Source: Chitinimonas sp036961565
GTDB taxonomy: Bacteria > Pseudomonadota > Gammaproteobacteria > Burkholderiales > Chitinimonadaceae
Direction of reading: 5' to 3'
Length of the DNA stretch: 64,000 nucleotides
Assembly (NCBI RefSeq): GCF_036961565.1
Contig: NZ_JBAMDD010000021.1
Location: 3,274 to 67,273 of the forward strand
Part shown: piece by piece, positions 42,327-52,145 of the stretch
Layout: every line of letters starts with the position of its first letter
Numbering within the stretch: position 1 is the first letter of the stretch
The notes under the pieces: generated by a model
What the model was told of the DNA's origin: nothing
Database searches by the model: none
What the model saw: only the letters and a program-made list of their open reading frames with translations
Made by a program: the position numbers and the translations under genes

Positions 42327-44423
42327 ATGCGGAAAGTTTGTAAGCTGTTACTACCCAATATGTTCGCCGTGGCTTGCATGAGTGCGTTACACGCGGACGA
42401 GACGGTAGTCGAAGAAGACCTGGCGCTGGCCTATGGCGACAAAACCACGGTCAGCATTGCCACCGGTAGCAAGCAGACCCTGCGCCGGGCACCTGCGGTG
42501 GCAACGGTGATCACGGCCGAAGACATCACGGCCATGGGGGCGCAAGACCTGGACGAGGTGCTGGAGACCGTGCCCGGCATGCATGTGTCCCGCAGCCCTA
42601 ACTCCTACACGCCTATTTATGTGGTACGTGGGATATTCAGCCAGCAGGGACCGCAGACATTGATGCTGCTCAATGGCGTCCCCATGACGACCGTGTTTAC
42701 TGGTAATCGCGGCAATATCTGGGGTGGGATGCCGGTAGAGCATATTGCCCGGATTGAAGTGATTCGCGGCCCCGGCTCTGCACTCTATGGTGCCGATGCA
42801 TATAGCGGTGTCATCAATATCATCACCAAGGCGGCAGGTAGTTATTCTGGGACTGAGCTTGGCGTGCGTACTGGCGCCTTTGATAGCCAGGACCTATGGC
42901 TGCAACATGGCGGGCAATGGGGAGGGGTGGATATTGCAGCCTATCTGCGTCTGGGTAGTACTGATGGTTACAAGGAAGTCATTACGTCGGATGCCCAGAC
43001 CCGCAACGACGCTACCTTTGGTACGCGCGCCAGCCTTGCTCCTGGCGCCGTGAGTACTGGACGCGACGCTGTCGATGCCAGTCTTGACATCGCTTACTCG
43101 AAATCGCGTATTCGAGTGGCCTACAAGTTACGCGACAAGCTGGGTACAGGGCCAGGTATCGCCTCTGCACTCGACCCTACAGGTAATAGTCGCAGTCAGC
43201 GCTTCTCGATGGACTACGGCTGGACGGATGCGCAGTTGACGCCCAACTGGGGGGTAGGGGTCAATGCAAGCTACGCGCATTATTCTGAGGTATTCAACAA
43301 CCTTGTACTTTTCCCTGCGGGCACTCGCTTTCCAACCGGGACGTTTACCAACGGCATGATTGGCTCTCCCAATCGATGGGACCGGCAATTCCGGGTGTCG
43401 GCCTATGCAACCTATTCGGGCTGGCAAGGGCATCTGTGGCGGTTTGGGATGGGGCATGATGACCTGAACCTCTACAAGACCCAGGAAATCAAGAATTTTA
43501 CCTTCCTGCCTAATGGGCTGCCTGTGCCCTTGGGGGAAATGCGGGACTTTAGCCATACGGCGCCGTTCATGTTACCTAACCGCCGGCGGGTCAATTACGT
43601 CTATGCGCAGGATGAGTGGGGGCTCGCCAAGGATTGGGCGTTGACTGCGGGTGTGCGGTATGACCGCTACTCCGACTTTGGCAGCACCACCAATCCCCGG
43701 TTGGCGCTGGTTTGGGATGTCGATTACAACCTGACGGCCAAGCTACTTTATGGTCAGGCTTTCCGCGCGCCTGCATTCAATGAGCTTTACAGCATCAATA
43801 ACCCGACGGTTCGAGGCAACCCCGGCCTGGAGCCGGAAACCATCAAGACTCTGGAGGCCGCATTTGCCTGGCAGCCAAGTCGTCAAACGCATGTGAATCT
43901 GACGCTGTTCCGTAGCAGGTTGAAGGACATTATTCGAACCGTGCCGAACAGCACACCTGGGACGGGTGCGACCTACTTCAATATCGGCAGCCAGAAGGGG
44001 CATGGTTTTGAGTTGGAGACCGCTTGGGATGTAGATAGTAAATTGAAACTGTCAGCTTTCTATGCCCATCAACGGTCAACTGATGGTACGACCTTGCAGG
44101 ATGCAGGGAATGCACCGCGCAAGCACGCTTATGCCCGTGTCGACTGGAAGTTTTTCGACGGTTGGCAATTGGGAGGGCAGGCCAATCACATAGCAGACCG
44201 TAAACGGGTTGCCGGTGATGCACGTCCCGCAGTGCCCGACTACACCACATTGGATCTGACACTGCACAAGCGCATGGGTGAAAAAGGATGGACGTTCTCA
44301 GGTTCCTTGCGTAATGCCTTCGATGAGGATGTACGTGAGCCCAGCCTGGCTCCAGGCTTGATACGCTACGATCTCCCCATGGCTGGCAGGGCCTGGTATG
44401 TGCAGGCGAGCTATACGATGTGA
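42327..44423 (+). CDS. TonB-dependent outer-membrane receptor
   Basis: The 698-residue protein has a signal sequence (MRKVCKLLLPNMFAVACMSALHA), a TonB-box-like TVSIA, a plug domain (APAVATVITAEDITAMGAQDLDEVLETVPGMHV... RIEVIRGPGSALYGADAYSGVINIIT) and a 22-strand-type barrel. The barrel has the receptor signature YGQAFRAPAFNEL and NPGLEPETIKTLE, and ends in an aromatic (SYTM). It imports a chelate or other small ligand using TonB energy. It begins 104 bases after the citrate-synthase-like genes, likely the same or a linked unit. The ATG at 42327 has a GGAG. Confidence 0.93.
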   Translation: MRKVCKLLLPNMFAVACMSALHADETVVEEDLALAYGDKTTVSIATGSKQTLRRAPAVATVITAEDITAMGAQDLDEVLETVPGMHVSRSPNSYTPIYVVRGIFSQQGPQTLMLLNGVPMTTVFTGNRGNIWGGMPVEHIARIEVIRGPGSALYGADAYSGVINIITKAAGSYSGTELGVRTGAFDSQDLWLQHGGQWGGVDIAAYLRLGSTDGYKEVITSDAQTRNDATFGTRASLAPGAVSTGRDAVDASLDIAYSKSRIRVAYKLRDKLGTGPGIASALDPTGNSRSQRFSMDYGWTDAQLTPNWGVGVNASYAHYSEVFNNLVLFPAGTRFPTGTFTNGMIGSPNRWDRQFRVSAYATYSGWQGHLWRFGMGHDDLNLYKTQEIKNFTFLPNGLPVPLGEMRDFSHTAPFMLPNRRRVNYVYAQDEWGLAKDWALTAGVRYDRYSDFGSTTNPRLALVWDVDYNLTAKLLYGQAFRAPAFNELYSINNPTVRGNPGLEPETIKTLEAAFAWQPSRQTHVNLTLFRSRLKDIIRTVPNSTPGTGATYFNIGSQKGHGFELETAWDVDSKLKLSAFYAHQRSTDGTTLQDAGNAPRKHAYARVDWKFFDGWQLGGQANHIADRKRVAGDARPAVPDYTTLDLTLHKRMGEKGWTFSGSLRNAFDEDVREPSLAPGLIRYDLPMAGRAWYVQASYTM

Positions 44424-44483
44424 TGCAGCGCGGCCGAACAAGGCGTTCGGTCCAGGTTTACCCATTAGCCTTCGGAGTCATGA

Positions 44484-45242
44484 ATGCAGCGATTACTAGG
44501 AAAGCGGGCACTGATAACAGGTGGGAACAACGGCATAGGCTATGCCACGGCCAAGCTGTTTGTGGCTGAGGGGGCGCAATTGGCCATTACCGGGCGCGAC
44601 GTCGATAGCCTAGAACAGGCGCGCAGCTCGCTGGGGGAGTCGGTACGGGCATTTCGTAGTGATGCAGGCCGGATGGACGATATAGACCGGCTGATGCAGG
44701 AGGTGGGGGCGGCATTCGGCCAGCTGGATGTGCTGTTTGTCAACGCAGGCAACTCTCAGCCCGCTCCGTTCGAACGAGTGACCGAAGCAGAGTTTGACGA
44801 GATGAACGCCAGCCTGTTCAAAGGCGTCTTCTTTACCATACAGAAAGCGTTGCCATTGCTGACACCTGGCGCATCGATAGTGGTGACAACTTCCATCTCA
44901 AACCAGAAAGGCTCACCGAACTTCAGTGTCTATGCAGCCTGCAAGGCTGCGCAGTATTCCCTGGTCAAGACCCTGGGTATAGAGCTGATGGCGAAAGGAA
45001 TACGCATCAATGCAGTCAGCCCTGGGCCGATTAACACGCCCAAATTTGGTACGCGATGGGGGATGCCCATAGAATCGGTCAAGGCGGCCAGAGAACATTT
45101 TGTCAGCAAGGCACCCATCAAGCGCTTCGGCGAGCCTGAGGAGGTCGCGCGCGCCGTTCTTTTCCTGGCCAGCGATGAGTCTTCATACATTGTTGGTACT
45201 GAGCTGGTGGTCGATGGTGGCACGGTGTTACCGTTGCAGTAA
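44484..45242 (+). CDS. SDR family NAD(P)-dependent oxidoreductase
   Basis: The 252-residue short-chain dehydrogenase has the cofactor motif TGGNNGIG (residues 13-20), NAG at about 91-93, the catalytic Ser in TTSIS and YAACK, and the C-terminal PEEVARAVLFLASDESSYIVGTELVVDGG block. It reduces or oxidises an alcohol or carbonyl; the substrate is unknown. The ATG follows CGGAG. It is 60 bases downstream of the TonB receptor on the same strand. Confidence 0.93.
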   Translation: MQRLLGKRALITGGNNGIGYATAKLFVAEGAQLAITGRDVDSLEQARSSLGESVRAFRSDAGRMDDIDRLMQEVGAAFGQLDVLFVNAGNSQPAPFERVTEAEFDEMNASLFKGVFFTIQKALPLLTPGASIVVTTSISNQKGSPNFSVYAACKAAQYSLVKTLGIELMAKGIRINAVSPGPINTPKFGTRWGMPIESVKAAREHFVSKAPIKRFGEPEEVARAVLFLASDESSYIVGTELVVDGGTVLPLQ

Positions 45243-45286
45243 CCGCGACTCGTGACTTGGGCGAGCCATGGTGCTGAACCAGCTAC

Positions 45287-45301
45287 CTATACTGCGTATA
45301 G
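45287..45301. promoter_or_regulatory. palindrome before the binding-protein gene
   Basis: CTATAC-tgc-GTATAG is a perfect 6-bp inverted repeat in the 180-base gap between the SDR gene and the PF04392-type gene. It could be an operator; the rest of the gap shows nothing clear. Confidence 0.35.
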
Positions 45302-45422
45302 TACTGGCGAAACTTGCAAGGCGCGTCATGCATGGGTGCTTGGAAACCCGCAATACGTTACCGTGGATACTCGGCATATATTCTGCAGATACACATACAG
45401 CTTGCCTATCTGATGAGGTGGC

Positions 45423-46625
45423 ATGCATAAGGCTATGAATAACGTAGCAGCAAGGCTGCGAGCCTGCGTTGTCCCGTGCGCCAGCCCAATGGCAAGGTGC
45501 TGCGCCATGCTGGGCCTGCTTGGCCCATGTACCGCCCATGCAGTTGCAAGTTGGACTAATGCAGCACCATTGACGAGTTCGGTGGCAGTAAGCCAGCTAC
45601 CTTACTGGCTGGCAGCGGACGACGCCCGTGCTTTGAAGAACATTGGTGACGCGCCTGTCGACGTCGCCCTCTTCCGCGTCGCCTTCAATGGCCAGAAAGC
45701 CGAGCTGGTCGCTATGGCCGCAGGGCCACAGCAAAGCAGCCTGCTGCGGCTGGCTGCGCTGAGCGGTAGTCAGATTGCGGTGTTGTATCCCGATATCGGC
45801 GAGCCCTATCGCAGTGTGTTCACCAAGATTATCGAGGGCATAGAGGACAAGGCCCGTGTGCGGGTAGCTAGCTATGCCGTCGGCAATAAACTGAATACTC
45901 AGGAGCTGGCTGGCGAGCTCAAGCGCCAGAACGTGCGGGCCGTGATTGCCCTGGGCCGCAATGGCCTGCGGGCGGCCAATGCCCTGGAGGGCAGCAATCT
46001 GAGCATCGTCGCCGGTGGGGTGCTGGCAGTGCCCGAGAGCGAGGCCCGTGGCGTTGCCGTGCATAGCCTGGCGCCCGACCCTGAACTGATGTTTGCCCGG
46101 CTCAAGCTGCTGGTGCCACAGGCACGCCGCGTCTATGTGGTGTGCGACCCGAGGCAGAACGCCTGGCTGATGCAGCTGGCCCGCACGGCGGCCAAGGCGC
46201 AGGGCTTGGAGCTGCAGGTGCGCGAGGCGACCGACCTCAAGACGGCCATGCAACACTACCAGAGTATCTTCAGCAGCAGTGATGCACGCCACGATACGGT
46301 CTGGCTGCCGCAGGACAGCACCACGGTAGAGGAATCGGCTGTGCTGCCGCTGGTCCTGCAAGAGGCCTGGAATCGCAATATCGCGGTGTTCTCCAGCAGT
46401 CTGAGCCACGTCAAGCGCGGCGTGCTGTTCTCCTTGTACCCCGACAATATGGGCCTGGGCCGTAACCTGGCGCAGGTTGCACTCGCCAATGCCGATGGTG
46501 CCAGCGGCTTGGTACCGTTGAAGGATGTTCTGGTGGCGGTCAATCTGCGTACCGCCAGCCACCTGGGACTGAATCTTGGCAACAAGCCTCAGCAAAATTT
46601 CGACCTGGTTTTTCCTGAGCCTTGA
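45423..46625 (+). CDS. ABC-type substrate-binding protein (PF04392-like)
   Basis: The 400-residue protein has a hydrophobic N-terminal export segment (about residues 22-41) and two Rossmann-like lobes. Lobe one includes QIAVLYPDIGEPYRSVF and AVIALGRNGLRAANAL; lobe two has ARRVYVVCDPRQNAWLMQLARTAAKAQGLELQVREATDL. It resembles ABC_sub_bind (TrpX-like) proteins. No ABC permease or ATPase is next to it; instead the hybrid kinase begins 6 bases after its stop, so it probably senses or presents a ligand. The ATG at 45423 follows GAGG; an alternative is 45435. Confidence 0.85.
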   Translation: MHKAMNNVAARLRACVVPCASPMARCCAMLGLLGPCTAHAVASWTNAAPLTSSVAVSQLPYWLAADDARALKNIGDAPVDVALFRVAFNGQKAELVAMAAGPQQSSLLRLAALSGSQIAVLYPDIGEPYRSVFTKIIEGIEDKARVRVASYAVGNKLNTQELAGELKRQNVRAVIALGRNGLRAANALEGSNLSIVAGGVLAVPESEARGVAVHSLAPDPELMFARLKLLVPQARRVYVVCDPRQNAWLMQLARTAAKAQGLELQVREATDLKTAMQHYQSIFSSSDARHDTVWLPQDSTTVEESAVLPLVLQEAWNRNIAVFSSSLSHVKRGVLFSLYPDNMGLGRNLAQVALANADGASGLVPLKDVLVAVNLRTASHLGLNLGNKPQQNFDLVFPEP

Positions 46626-46630
46626 TTGCA

Positions 46631-49600
46631 ATGAAGCTAGTCGACAAATTCCTGCATAACGCCGACTTCCGGCAACAGATCAGCATCGCGGTGACCGCTG
46701 GGGTGCTGTGCCTGGCCTTGCTGTCGTCCATGGCCAGCTCCTGGCAGGGTAGCAGCCAGATACGGCAATTGCTTCGCGGCCAGGGCGAGGGGGTGACGGA
46801 GAGCCTGGCGCGCCAAAGCAAGCTGGCCCTGCTGTACGACGCTGCCGAGAATGCCAATGCGGCGGTTGAGGTGGCGCTGGCTTTCCCTGACGTCAGCCGG
46901 GTGGAGATACGCCATGCCAATGGCCGGCTGCTGCTGGCCAGGGACAGGGACGGCAGGGTGGTGCAATTGGCTGATGAAATAGCGGTCAAGGTAGGCCAGG
47001 TCATGCTCGAAGGCGAGACCGATGAGGCCTGGCGTTTCATCGCCCCGGTCATGGGCAAGGAAGGCGGCGAGGCCTCGCCTTTTGCCGTAGAGGAGCAAAA
47101 GAGCGAGCGTATAGGCTATGTGCGGGTGGTGCAGAGCAAGGCCACACTCAAGCGCATGGTGACCGAAGTCTTTGTCGTCAACTTTGCTACCGGCTTCCTG
47201 GCGGCCTTTGTGCTGTTGTTCCTGATACGGCTGCTGACCCGCAGGCTCAGCCGTCCGTTGGCGCAATTGGCGCAGCGCATGGCGCAGGCCGAGCAGGGGC
47301 AGGCGGGGGTGCGGGCCGATCTGGCAGGCCCCCACGATATTGCCGAGATGGCCCAGGCCTTCAACAGCATGATTGCCGTGCTGGAGGCGCGCGAACAGGA
47401 GCTGCGCGAGGCGCGCGACGAGGCCATGCGCTTTGCTACGCTCAAGGCCGAGTTTGCTGCCACCGTCAGTCACGAGATACGCACGCCCCTCAATGGCGTG
47501 ATCGGCACGCTGGATATCCTGATCTCTACCCCCATGCCGGCCAAGCAGCGCCAGTTTGTGCAGATGGCTTGGGATTCCTCGCAATACCTGCTGGATCTGG
47601 TCAACAACATCCTGGACTTCTCACGGCTGGAAGCCGGCAAGCTGGAACTGGAGTTGACCGACTACAACCCCCGCCGCCTGAGCGAGGATGTGATCGAGCT
47701 GCTGGCGCCACAAGCCCATCAGAAAGGCCTGGACCTGGCCTATCTGGCTGCGCCGGACGTGCCCGTCAAGGTTAAGGGCGACCCCACCCGCATACGCCAG
47801 GTGCTGACCAATCTGGTCGGCAATGCCATCAAGTTCACCGAGCACGGTGAGGTGGTCGTGAAGGTAGCGCTGGCGGATGCCGACACCTTGCGCTTTGAAG
47901 TGGTGGATACCGGCATAGGCATGAACGAGCAGGCCCAGTCACGCATCTTTGACTCGTTTACCCAGGGCGATACCTCGACTACCCGTCGCTTCGGCGGCTC
48001 TGGCCTGGGTTTGTCCATCTGCCGCCAATTGGTGGGGTTGATGGGTGGCGAGATCAATGTGGAAAGCGCCGACGGCAAGGGCAGCCGGTTCTGGTTCACC
48101 CTGCCGTTGCAGGCTGCCAGCGAGATACCCAGCGTGCCAGAGCGGCAACCCGGCTGGCAGGGGCGTAGCGTGCTGCTGGTGGAGGAAAGTGCGGCGGTAC
48201 GGCATTTTCTGGAGCAGTCGCTGGCTAACTGGGGCTTTGTCTGTACGGCGGCCCAAGGCAGCGCCGAGGCACTGGCCTGGCTCAAGGCACAGGCTAAAGC
48301 CGGCACAGCATGCAGCCTGGTGATACTGGATAGCGACTTCGCCAGCCCCGAGGGCGGCAACCTGCCACAGCAGATACGCGCCGACGAGGCATTGCGCGAC
48401 ACCTACATCATCGCCATGAACCGGTTGGGCGTGGCACCAGCGGCGCAACAGGGCGTGGATGCGCTGTTGAGCAAGCCCCTGCGGATGGAAAAACTGCTGG
48501 CCTGCATAGCCGAACAGGATCAGCAGGCGTCGTTGCCCTTGGTGGTGGAAGCGCCCCGTTTGGCAGGGCGCTGCCGGGTGCTGGTGGCCGAGGACAACCG
48601 TACCAATCAGGCTATCGCCGAAAGCATGCTGGCCATGCTGGGATGCCAGGTCGAGATCGTGGGCGATGGCCATGAAGCCCTGCGGGCATTCAAGCGGCAA
48701 CGGTACGATCTGGTGCTGATGGATTGCAATATGCCGCATATGGATGGCTACCAGGCGACGGCGGCGATCCGGGCGATGGAGGCCGAAGGCGGCGGCCGTG
48801 TGCCCATTGTGGCCATGACGGCCAATATCCAGCGCGGTGATATAGAAAAATGCCTGGCGGCCGGCATGGATGACCATCTGCCCAAGCCGCTGACGCTGGG
48901 AGCGGTAGGCAGCATGATAGGCCAATGGGCCAAGCTGCCGGTGGTGCTGCCCAACGATGGCAGCGTGGCAGTAGAGCAGCCGGCAGCCGATAACCGCGAA
49001 CCGCTGGATACCGTGGCGTTCGGCAAGCTGCGTGAGGCGCTGGGCGAGCGTATCAATCAGGCGGTGGAGCCCTATCTGGAAGATATGCCGGTTTACCTGG
49101 AGGCCCTGGCACAGTCTGCCACCGCCCAGGACGCAGCACGCCTGCGCCAGACAGCGCACGCCATCAAGGGTGCCAGCAGCACGCTGGGGGCGGGTGCCGT
49201 AGCCAGCCTGGCACGCGAGATCGAGGCGCTGGCCGAAGTGGGGCAGACCGAGAATGCTGAATCCTTGCTCAGCCGTCTGCATGCCGAATACGCGTTGACC
49301 AAGCAGGCCCTGCTGCAGGAGCTGAAGGGCGCGCAGGCCTCGTTGCTGGAGAGCACCGGCGATGCCGGCCTGGTGCTGGTGGTGGACGACGACCGCAGCA
49401 CACGCTCGGCTTTGCGCCATGCGCTGGAGCGCGGTGGCTTCCAGGTGGTGGAAGCCGGCGATGGCAACGAGGCACTGGCCTTGCTGGGCCAGTGTGCCCC
49501 CGATGTGATCCTGATGGATGGCCTGATGCCCGGCATGGATGGCTTCACCGCTTGCGCCCGCCTGCAAGAGATGCCGGAATACCGCGATATCCCGGTGCTG

Positions 49601-51079
49601 ATGATTACCGCGCTGGATGACAACCAGTCGATTGAGCAGGCTTTTGCGGTGGGCGCCAGTGACTACCTGACGAAGCCCATCCACCTGGCTGTGGTGCAGC
49701 AGCGGGTACGGCGGGTGGTAGACGCTACGCGCACCTCGCGCCATGTGCGCCACCTGGCCTATCACGATACCGTGACCGACCTGCCCAACCGGGCGCAGTT
49801 CTCCGAAGAGCTCAAGCAGGCCATAGAGCGGGCCGAGCGCACCGACCATGCCCTGGCCTTGTTGTTCCTGGATCTGGACCGCTTCAAGTTCGTCAACGAC
49901 ACCCTGGGCCATGAAATAGGCGACCGCCTGCTCAAGCTGGTGGGGCAGCGCATACGCCATTGCGTGCGCAGCAGCGACAGCGTGGCACGGCTGGGGGGGG
50001 ACGAGTTCACGGTGCTGCTCGATGAATTGCCGGACCCTGCCGCAGCCGCCAATGCCGCACAGAAGATAGAGCGCGCCCTGGGCAGCCCCTTTGAGATAGA
50101 AGGGCACGATATCTTTATCTCCACCAGCATCGGTATCTCCTTGTTCCCGGTGGATGGCAACAACGCCAGCACCCTGTTGCGCCATGCCGATACCGCCATG
50201 TATCGGGCCAAGCGGGCCAATGGGGGATTCCAGTTCTATGAGGCCGGTATGGATGCCTCGGTGTCCGAGCACCTACGGCTGGAGAGCGCCCTGCGCAGGG
50301 CGCTGGAGCGTGAGGAGCTGCTGGTCTACTACCAGCCCGAGGTCGAAACGATCAGCGGCCATCTGTTTGGCATGGAAGCCCTGCTGCGTTGGAACCACCC
50401 CAACCGAGGCATGATCTCGCCGGCCGAGTTCATTCCGCTGGCCGAGGAAACCGGGCTGATCGTACCCATAGGCGAGTGGGTGCTGCGCACCGCCTGCATA
50501 CAGGCGCAGCGCTGGCTGGCAGCCGGTGTGCCGCGCCTGCAAATGGCGGTGAACCTGTCTGGTGTGCAGCTGGCCCAACCCAACTTTGTGGAGCTGGTAG
50601 ACCGGATACTGACCGAGACCGGGCTGCCGCCGCATTGCCTGACGCTGGAGATTACTGAGAGCGTGCTGATGGAGCGGGCCCACGACGCCGTATCCAGCCT
50701 GCACGCGCTAAAGGCGCTGGGCTTGAACCTAGCGATCGACGACTTCGGCACCGGCTATTCCTCGCTCAGTTACCTCAAGCGCTTTCCGGTCAATACGCTC
50801 AAGGTCGATTACTCCTTTACCCAGGATGTCACCACCGACCCTGACGCCGCCGCCATCGTCACCGGCATCGTGGCCCTGGCCCACAGCCTGCGCCTGCAAG
50901 TGGTGGCCGAGGGCGTAGAGACACCGGAACAGCGCGATTTCCTGGGGCAGTTGGGTTGCGACTACATGCAGGGCTACTACCTGAGCCGCCCGGTGCCGGC
51001 AGAACAGTTCGAAAGCACCATCCTGGCCCCACGTTACCCGCAGTTGGCCTGGCAAGGGGCACCGTCTTCGTTGGTTTAG
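46631..51079 (+). CDS. giant hybrid kinase fused to GGDEF-EAL (HK-REC-REC-Hpt-REC-GGDEF-EAL)
   Basis: The 1482-residue protein has two membrane helices around a periplasmic sensor, then HAMP and HisKA with H280 in TVSHEIRTPLNGVIG. HATPase follows (TGIGMNEQ; GSGLGLSI), and REC1 (from about 513; its pocket reads VEES). REC2 keeps D696 in VLMDCNMPHMDG, Hpt is HAIKGASSTLG near 844, and REC3 keeps D960 in LMDGLMPGMDG. GGDEF (ARLGGDEF near 1121) has an upstream I-site RSSD, and EAL starts MEALLRWNHP near 1248. Catalytic motifs of both c-di-GMP domains are present, so it could make and degrade c-di-GMP under phosphorelay control. A TTG at 46622 is rejected in favour of ATG 46631. Confidence 0.93.
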   Translation: MKLVDKFLHNADFRQQISIAVTAGVLCLALLSSMASSWQGSSQIRQLLRGQGEGVTESLARQSKLALLYDAAENANAAVEVALAFPDVSRVEIRHANGRLLLARDRDGRVVQLADEIAVKVGQVMLEGETDEAWRFIAPVMGKEGGEASPFAVEEQKSERIGYVRVVQSKATLKRMVTEVFVVNFATGFLAAFVLLFLIRLLTRRLSRPLAQLAQRMAQAEQGQAGVRADLAGPHDIAEMAQAFNSMIAVLEAREQELREARDEAMRFATLKAEFAATVSHEIRTPLNGVIGTLDILISTPMPAKQRQFVQMAWDSSQYLLDLVNNILDFSRLEAGKLELELTDYNPRRLSEDVIELLAPQAHQKGLDLAYLAAPDVPVKVKGDPTRIRQVLTNLVGNAIKFTEHGEVVVKVALADADTLRFEVVDTGIGMNEQAQSRIFDSFTQGDTSTTRRFGGSGLGLSICRQLVGLMGGEINVESADGKGSRFWFTLPLQAASEIPSVPERQPGWQGRSVLLVEESAAVRHFLEQSLANWGFVCTAAQGSAEALAWLKAQAKAGTACSLVILDSDFASPEGGNLPQQIRADEALRDTYIIAMNRLGVAPAAQQGVDALLSKPLRMEKLLACIAEQDQQASLPLVVEAPRLAGRCRVLVAEDNRTNQAIAESMLAMLGCQVEIVGDGHEALRAFKRQRYDLVLMDCNMPHMDGYQATAAIRAMEAEGGGRVPIVAMTANIQRGDIEKCLAAGMDDHLPKPLTLGAVGSMIGQWAKLPVVLPNDGSVAVEQPAADNREPLDTVAFGKLREALGERINQAVEPYLEDMPVYLEALAQSATAQDAARLRQTAHAIKGASSTLGAGAVASLAREIEALAEVGQTENAESLLSRLHAEYALTKQALLQELKGAQASLLESTGDAGLVLVVDDDRSTRSALRHALERGGFQVVEAGDGNEALALLGQCAPDVILMDGLMPGMDGFTACARLQEMPEYRDIPVLMITALDDNQSIEQAFAVGASDYLTKPIHLAVVQQRVRRVVDATRTSRHVRHLAYHDTVTDLPNRAQFSEELKQAIERAERTDHALALLFLDLDRFKFVNDTLGHEIGDRLLKLVGQRIRHCVRSSDSVARLGGDEFTVLLDELPDPAAAANAAQKIERALGSPFEIEGHDIFISTSIGISLFPVDGNNASTLLRHADTAMYRAKRANGGFQFYEAGMDASVSEHLRLESALRRALEREELLVYYQPEVETISGHLFGMEALLRWNHPNRGMISPAEFIPLAEETGLIVPIGEWVLRTACIQAQRWLAAGVPRLQMAVNLSGVQLAQPNFVELVDRILTETGLPPHCLTLEITESVLMERAHDAVSSLHALKALGLNLAIDDFGTGYSSLSYLKRFPVNTLKVDYSFTQDVTTDPDAAAIVTGIVALAHSLRLQVVAEGVETPEQRDFLGQLGCDYMQGYYLSRPVPAEQFESTILAPRYPQLAWQGAPSSLV

Positions 51080-51221
51080 CACGCTTTAATACGCCGCAAG
51101 AAAACGGTACATCCTCCGAACGTGGCTGAACCGCCCAGGCTTTGGTGTGGCTGTTTGATTTGAATCAGGCTGGTACGGTGGCCTGACAGGCGAGTTACCG
51201 ATAGTAGTCCGCCCAGGATTC

Positions 51222-52007
51222 CTAACGAAACGCGTAAACATCCATAGCCAAGCCACCGTTGGTCAGGCCGGTATGCAGGCGTTCGGCCTTGGCATCGGGC
51301 CCTGCTGCACCAAGTGCGACGTAGAGCGGCAGGTAGTGCTCGTCGGTGGGGTGGGCGCGCTGTGCGCCGGGGGCCTGTTTGCGGTAGTCCAGCAGTGCCG
51401 CCTGGTCGCTCGCCAGCAGCTTGTCGTACACCCATTGCTGGAAAGCTGGCACGTACTCGTTGATGGCGGTGTCCTCGGGGGCGTCCCATTCCAGTTCGCG
51501 CAGGTTATGGGTAATGCTGCCCGAGCCGATGACCAGCACACCTTCGTTCCGCAGGGCGGCCAAGGCATGGCCTACGCGCAGGTGGTGTGCCGGGTTCTCA
51601 CGCGGTTGTATGGCGAGCTGGAAGACCGGTACATCGGCGGCGGGGTACATGTTCTTGAGTGGCACCCAGGCGCCGTGATCTAGGCCGCGGCCAGGATCAA
51701 CCCCCACTTGCAGCCCGGCGGCGGCCAGCAAGGCGGCTGCACGCTCGGCCACGGCGGGGGCGCCGGGTGGGTTGTACTGGAGTTGGAACAAAGGCTCGGG
51801 GAAACCATGGAAATCATGGATGGTGGCTGGGCTGGCGGTGGTGCTGACCGCCGGCAGGCTGGTTAGCCAATGCGCCGAGGCGACGACCACCGCACTCGGC
51901 CGGGGCAGCGATTGGGCGACCTTGGACCAGGCTGCGCCGGTGGGGCCAGCATCCAGGGCCAACATGGGTGAGCCATGGGAGATAAATAGGCTGGGCAGGC
52001 GAGGCAT
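51222..52007 (-). CDS. ygiD: DODA-type extradiol ring-opening dioxygenase (LigB/YgiD family)
   Basis: The 261-residue protein matches the LigB-type 4,5-DOPA extradiol dioxygenase family. Metal-binding histidines are in FISHGSP (H10), ASAHW and GLDHGAWVPL; the ITHNLRELEW block is typical. It cleaves catechol-type rings or has another extradiol activity; E. coli YgiD is the model. It is a single gene, its 3' end 142 bases from the convergent hybrid kinase. Confidence 0.93.
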   Translation of the reverse strand: MPRLPSLFISHGSPMLALDAGPTGAAWSKVAQSLPRPSAVVVASAHWLTSLPAVSTTASPATIHDFHGFPEPLFQLQYNPPGAPAVAERAAALLAAAGLQVGVDPGRGLDHGAWVPLKNMYPAADVPVFQLAIQPRENPAHHLRVGHALAALRNEGVLVIGSGSITHNLRELEWDAPEDTAINEYVPAFQQWVYDKLLASDQAALLDYRKQAPGAQRAHPTDEHYLPLYVALGAAGPDAKAERLHTGLTNGGLAMDVYAFR

Positions 52008-52145
52008 GATCGAATTCCTTCAATGAGTTGAATCCATTATCAGCAGTGCCTGATTGGGGTGATAGCGGAAAGAAATCAACTTCTATGTCGGAAAATTTGA
52101 TGGATGCTTGCGCCTACCTCGCTGAGGTCAAGCACTTGGCGCCGC

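Noticed and set aside
47939..50272. A 777-codon open frame on the minus strand opposite the hybrid kinase
   Set aside because: It mirrors the GC-rich coding frame of the kinase, shows no domain, and its product is a low-information Q/H/A/G-rich string. The plus-strand gene has continuous domain homology over the same bases.
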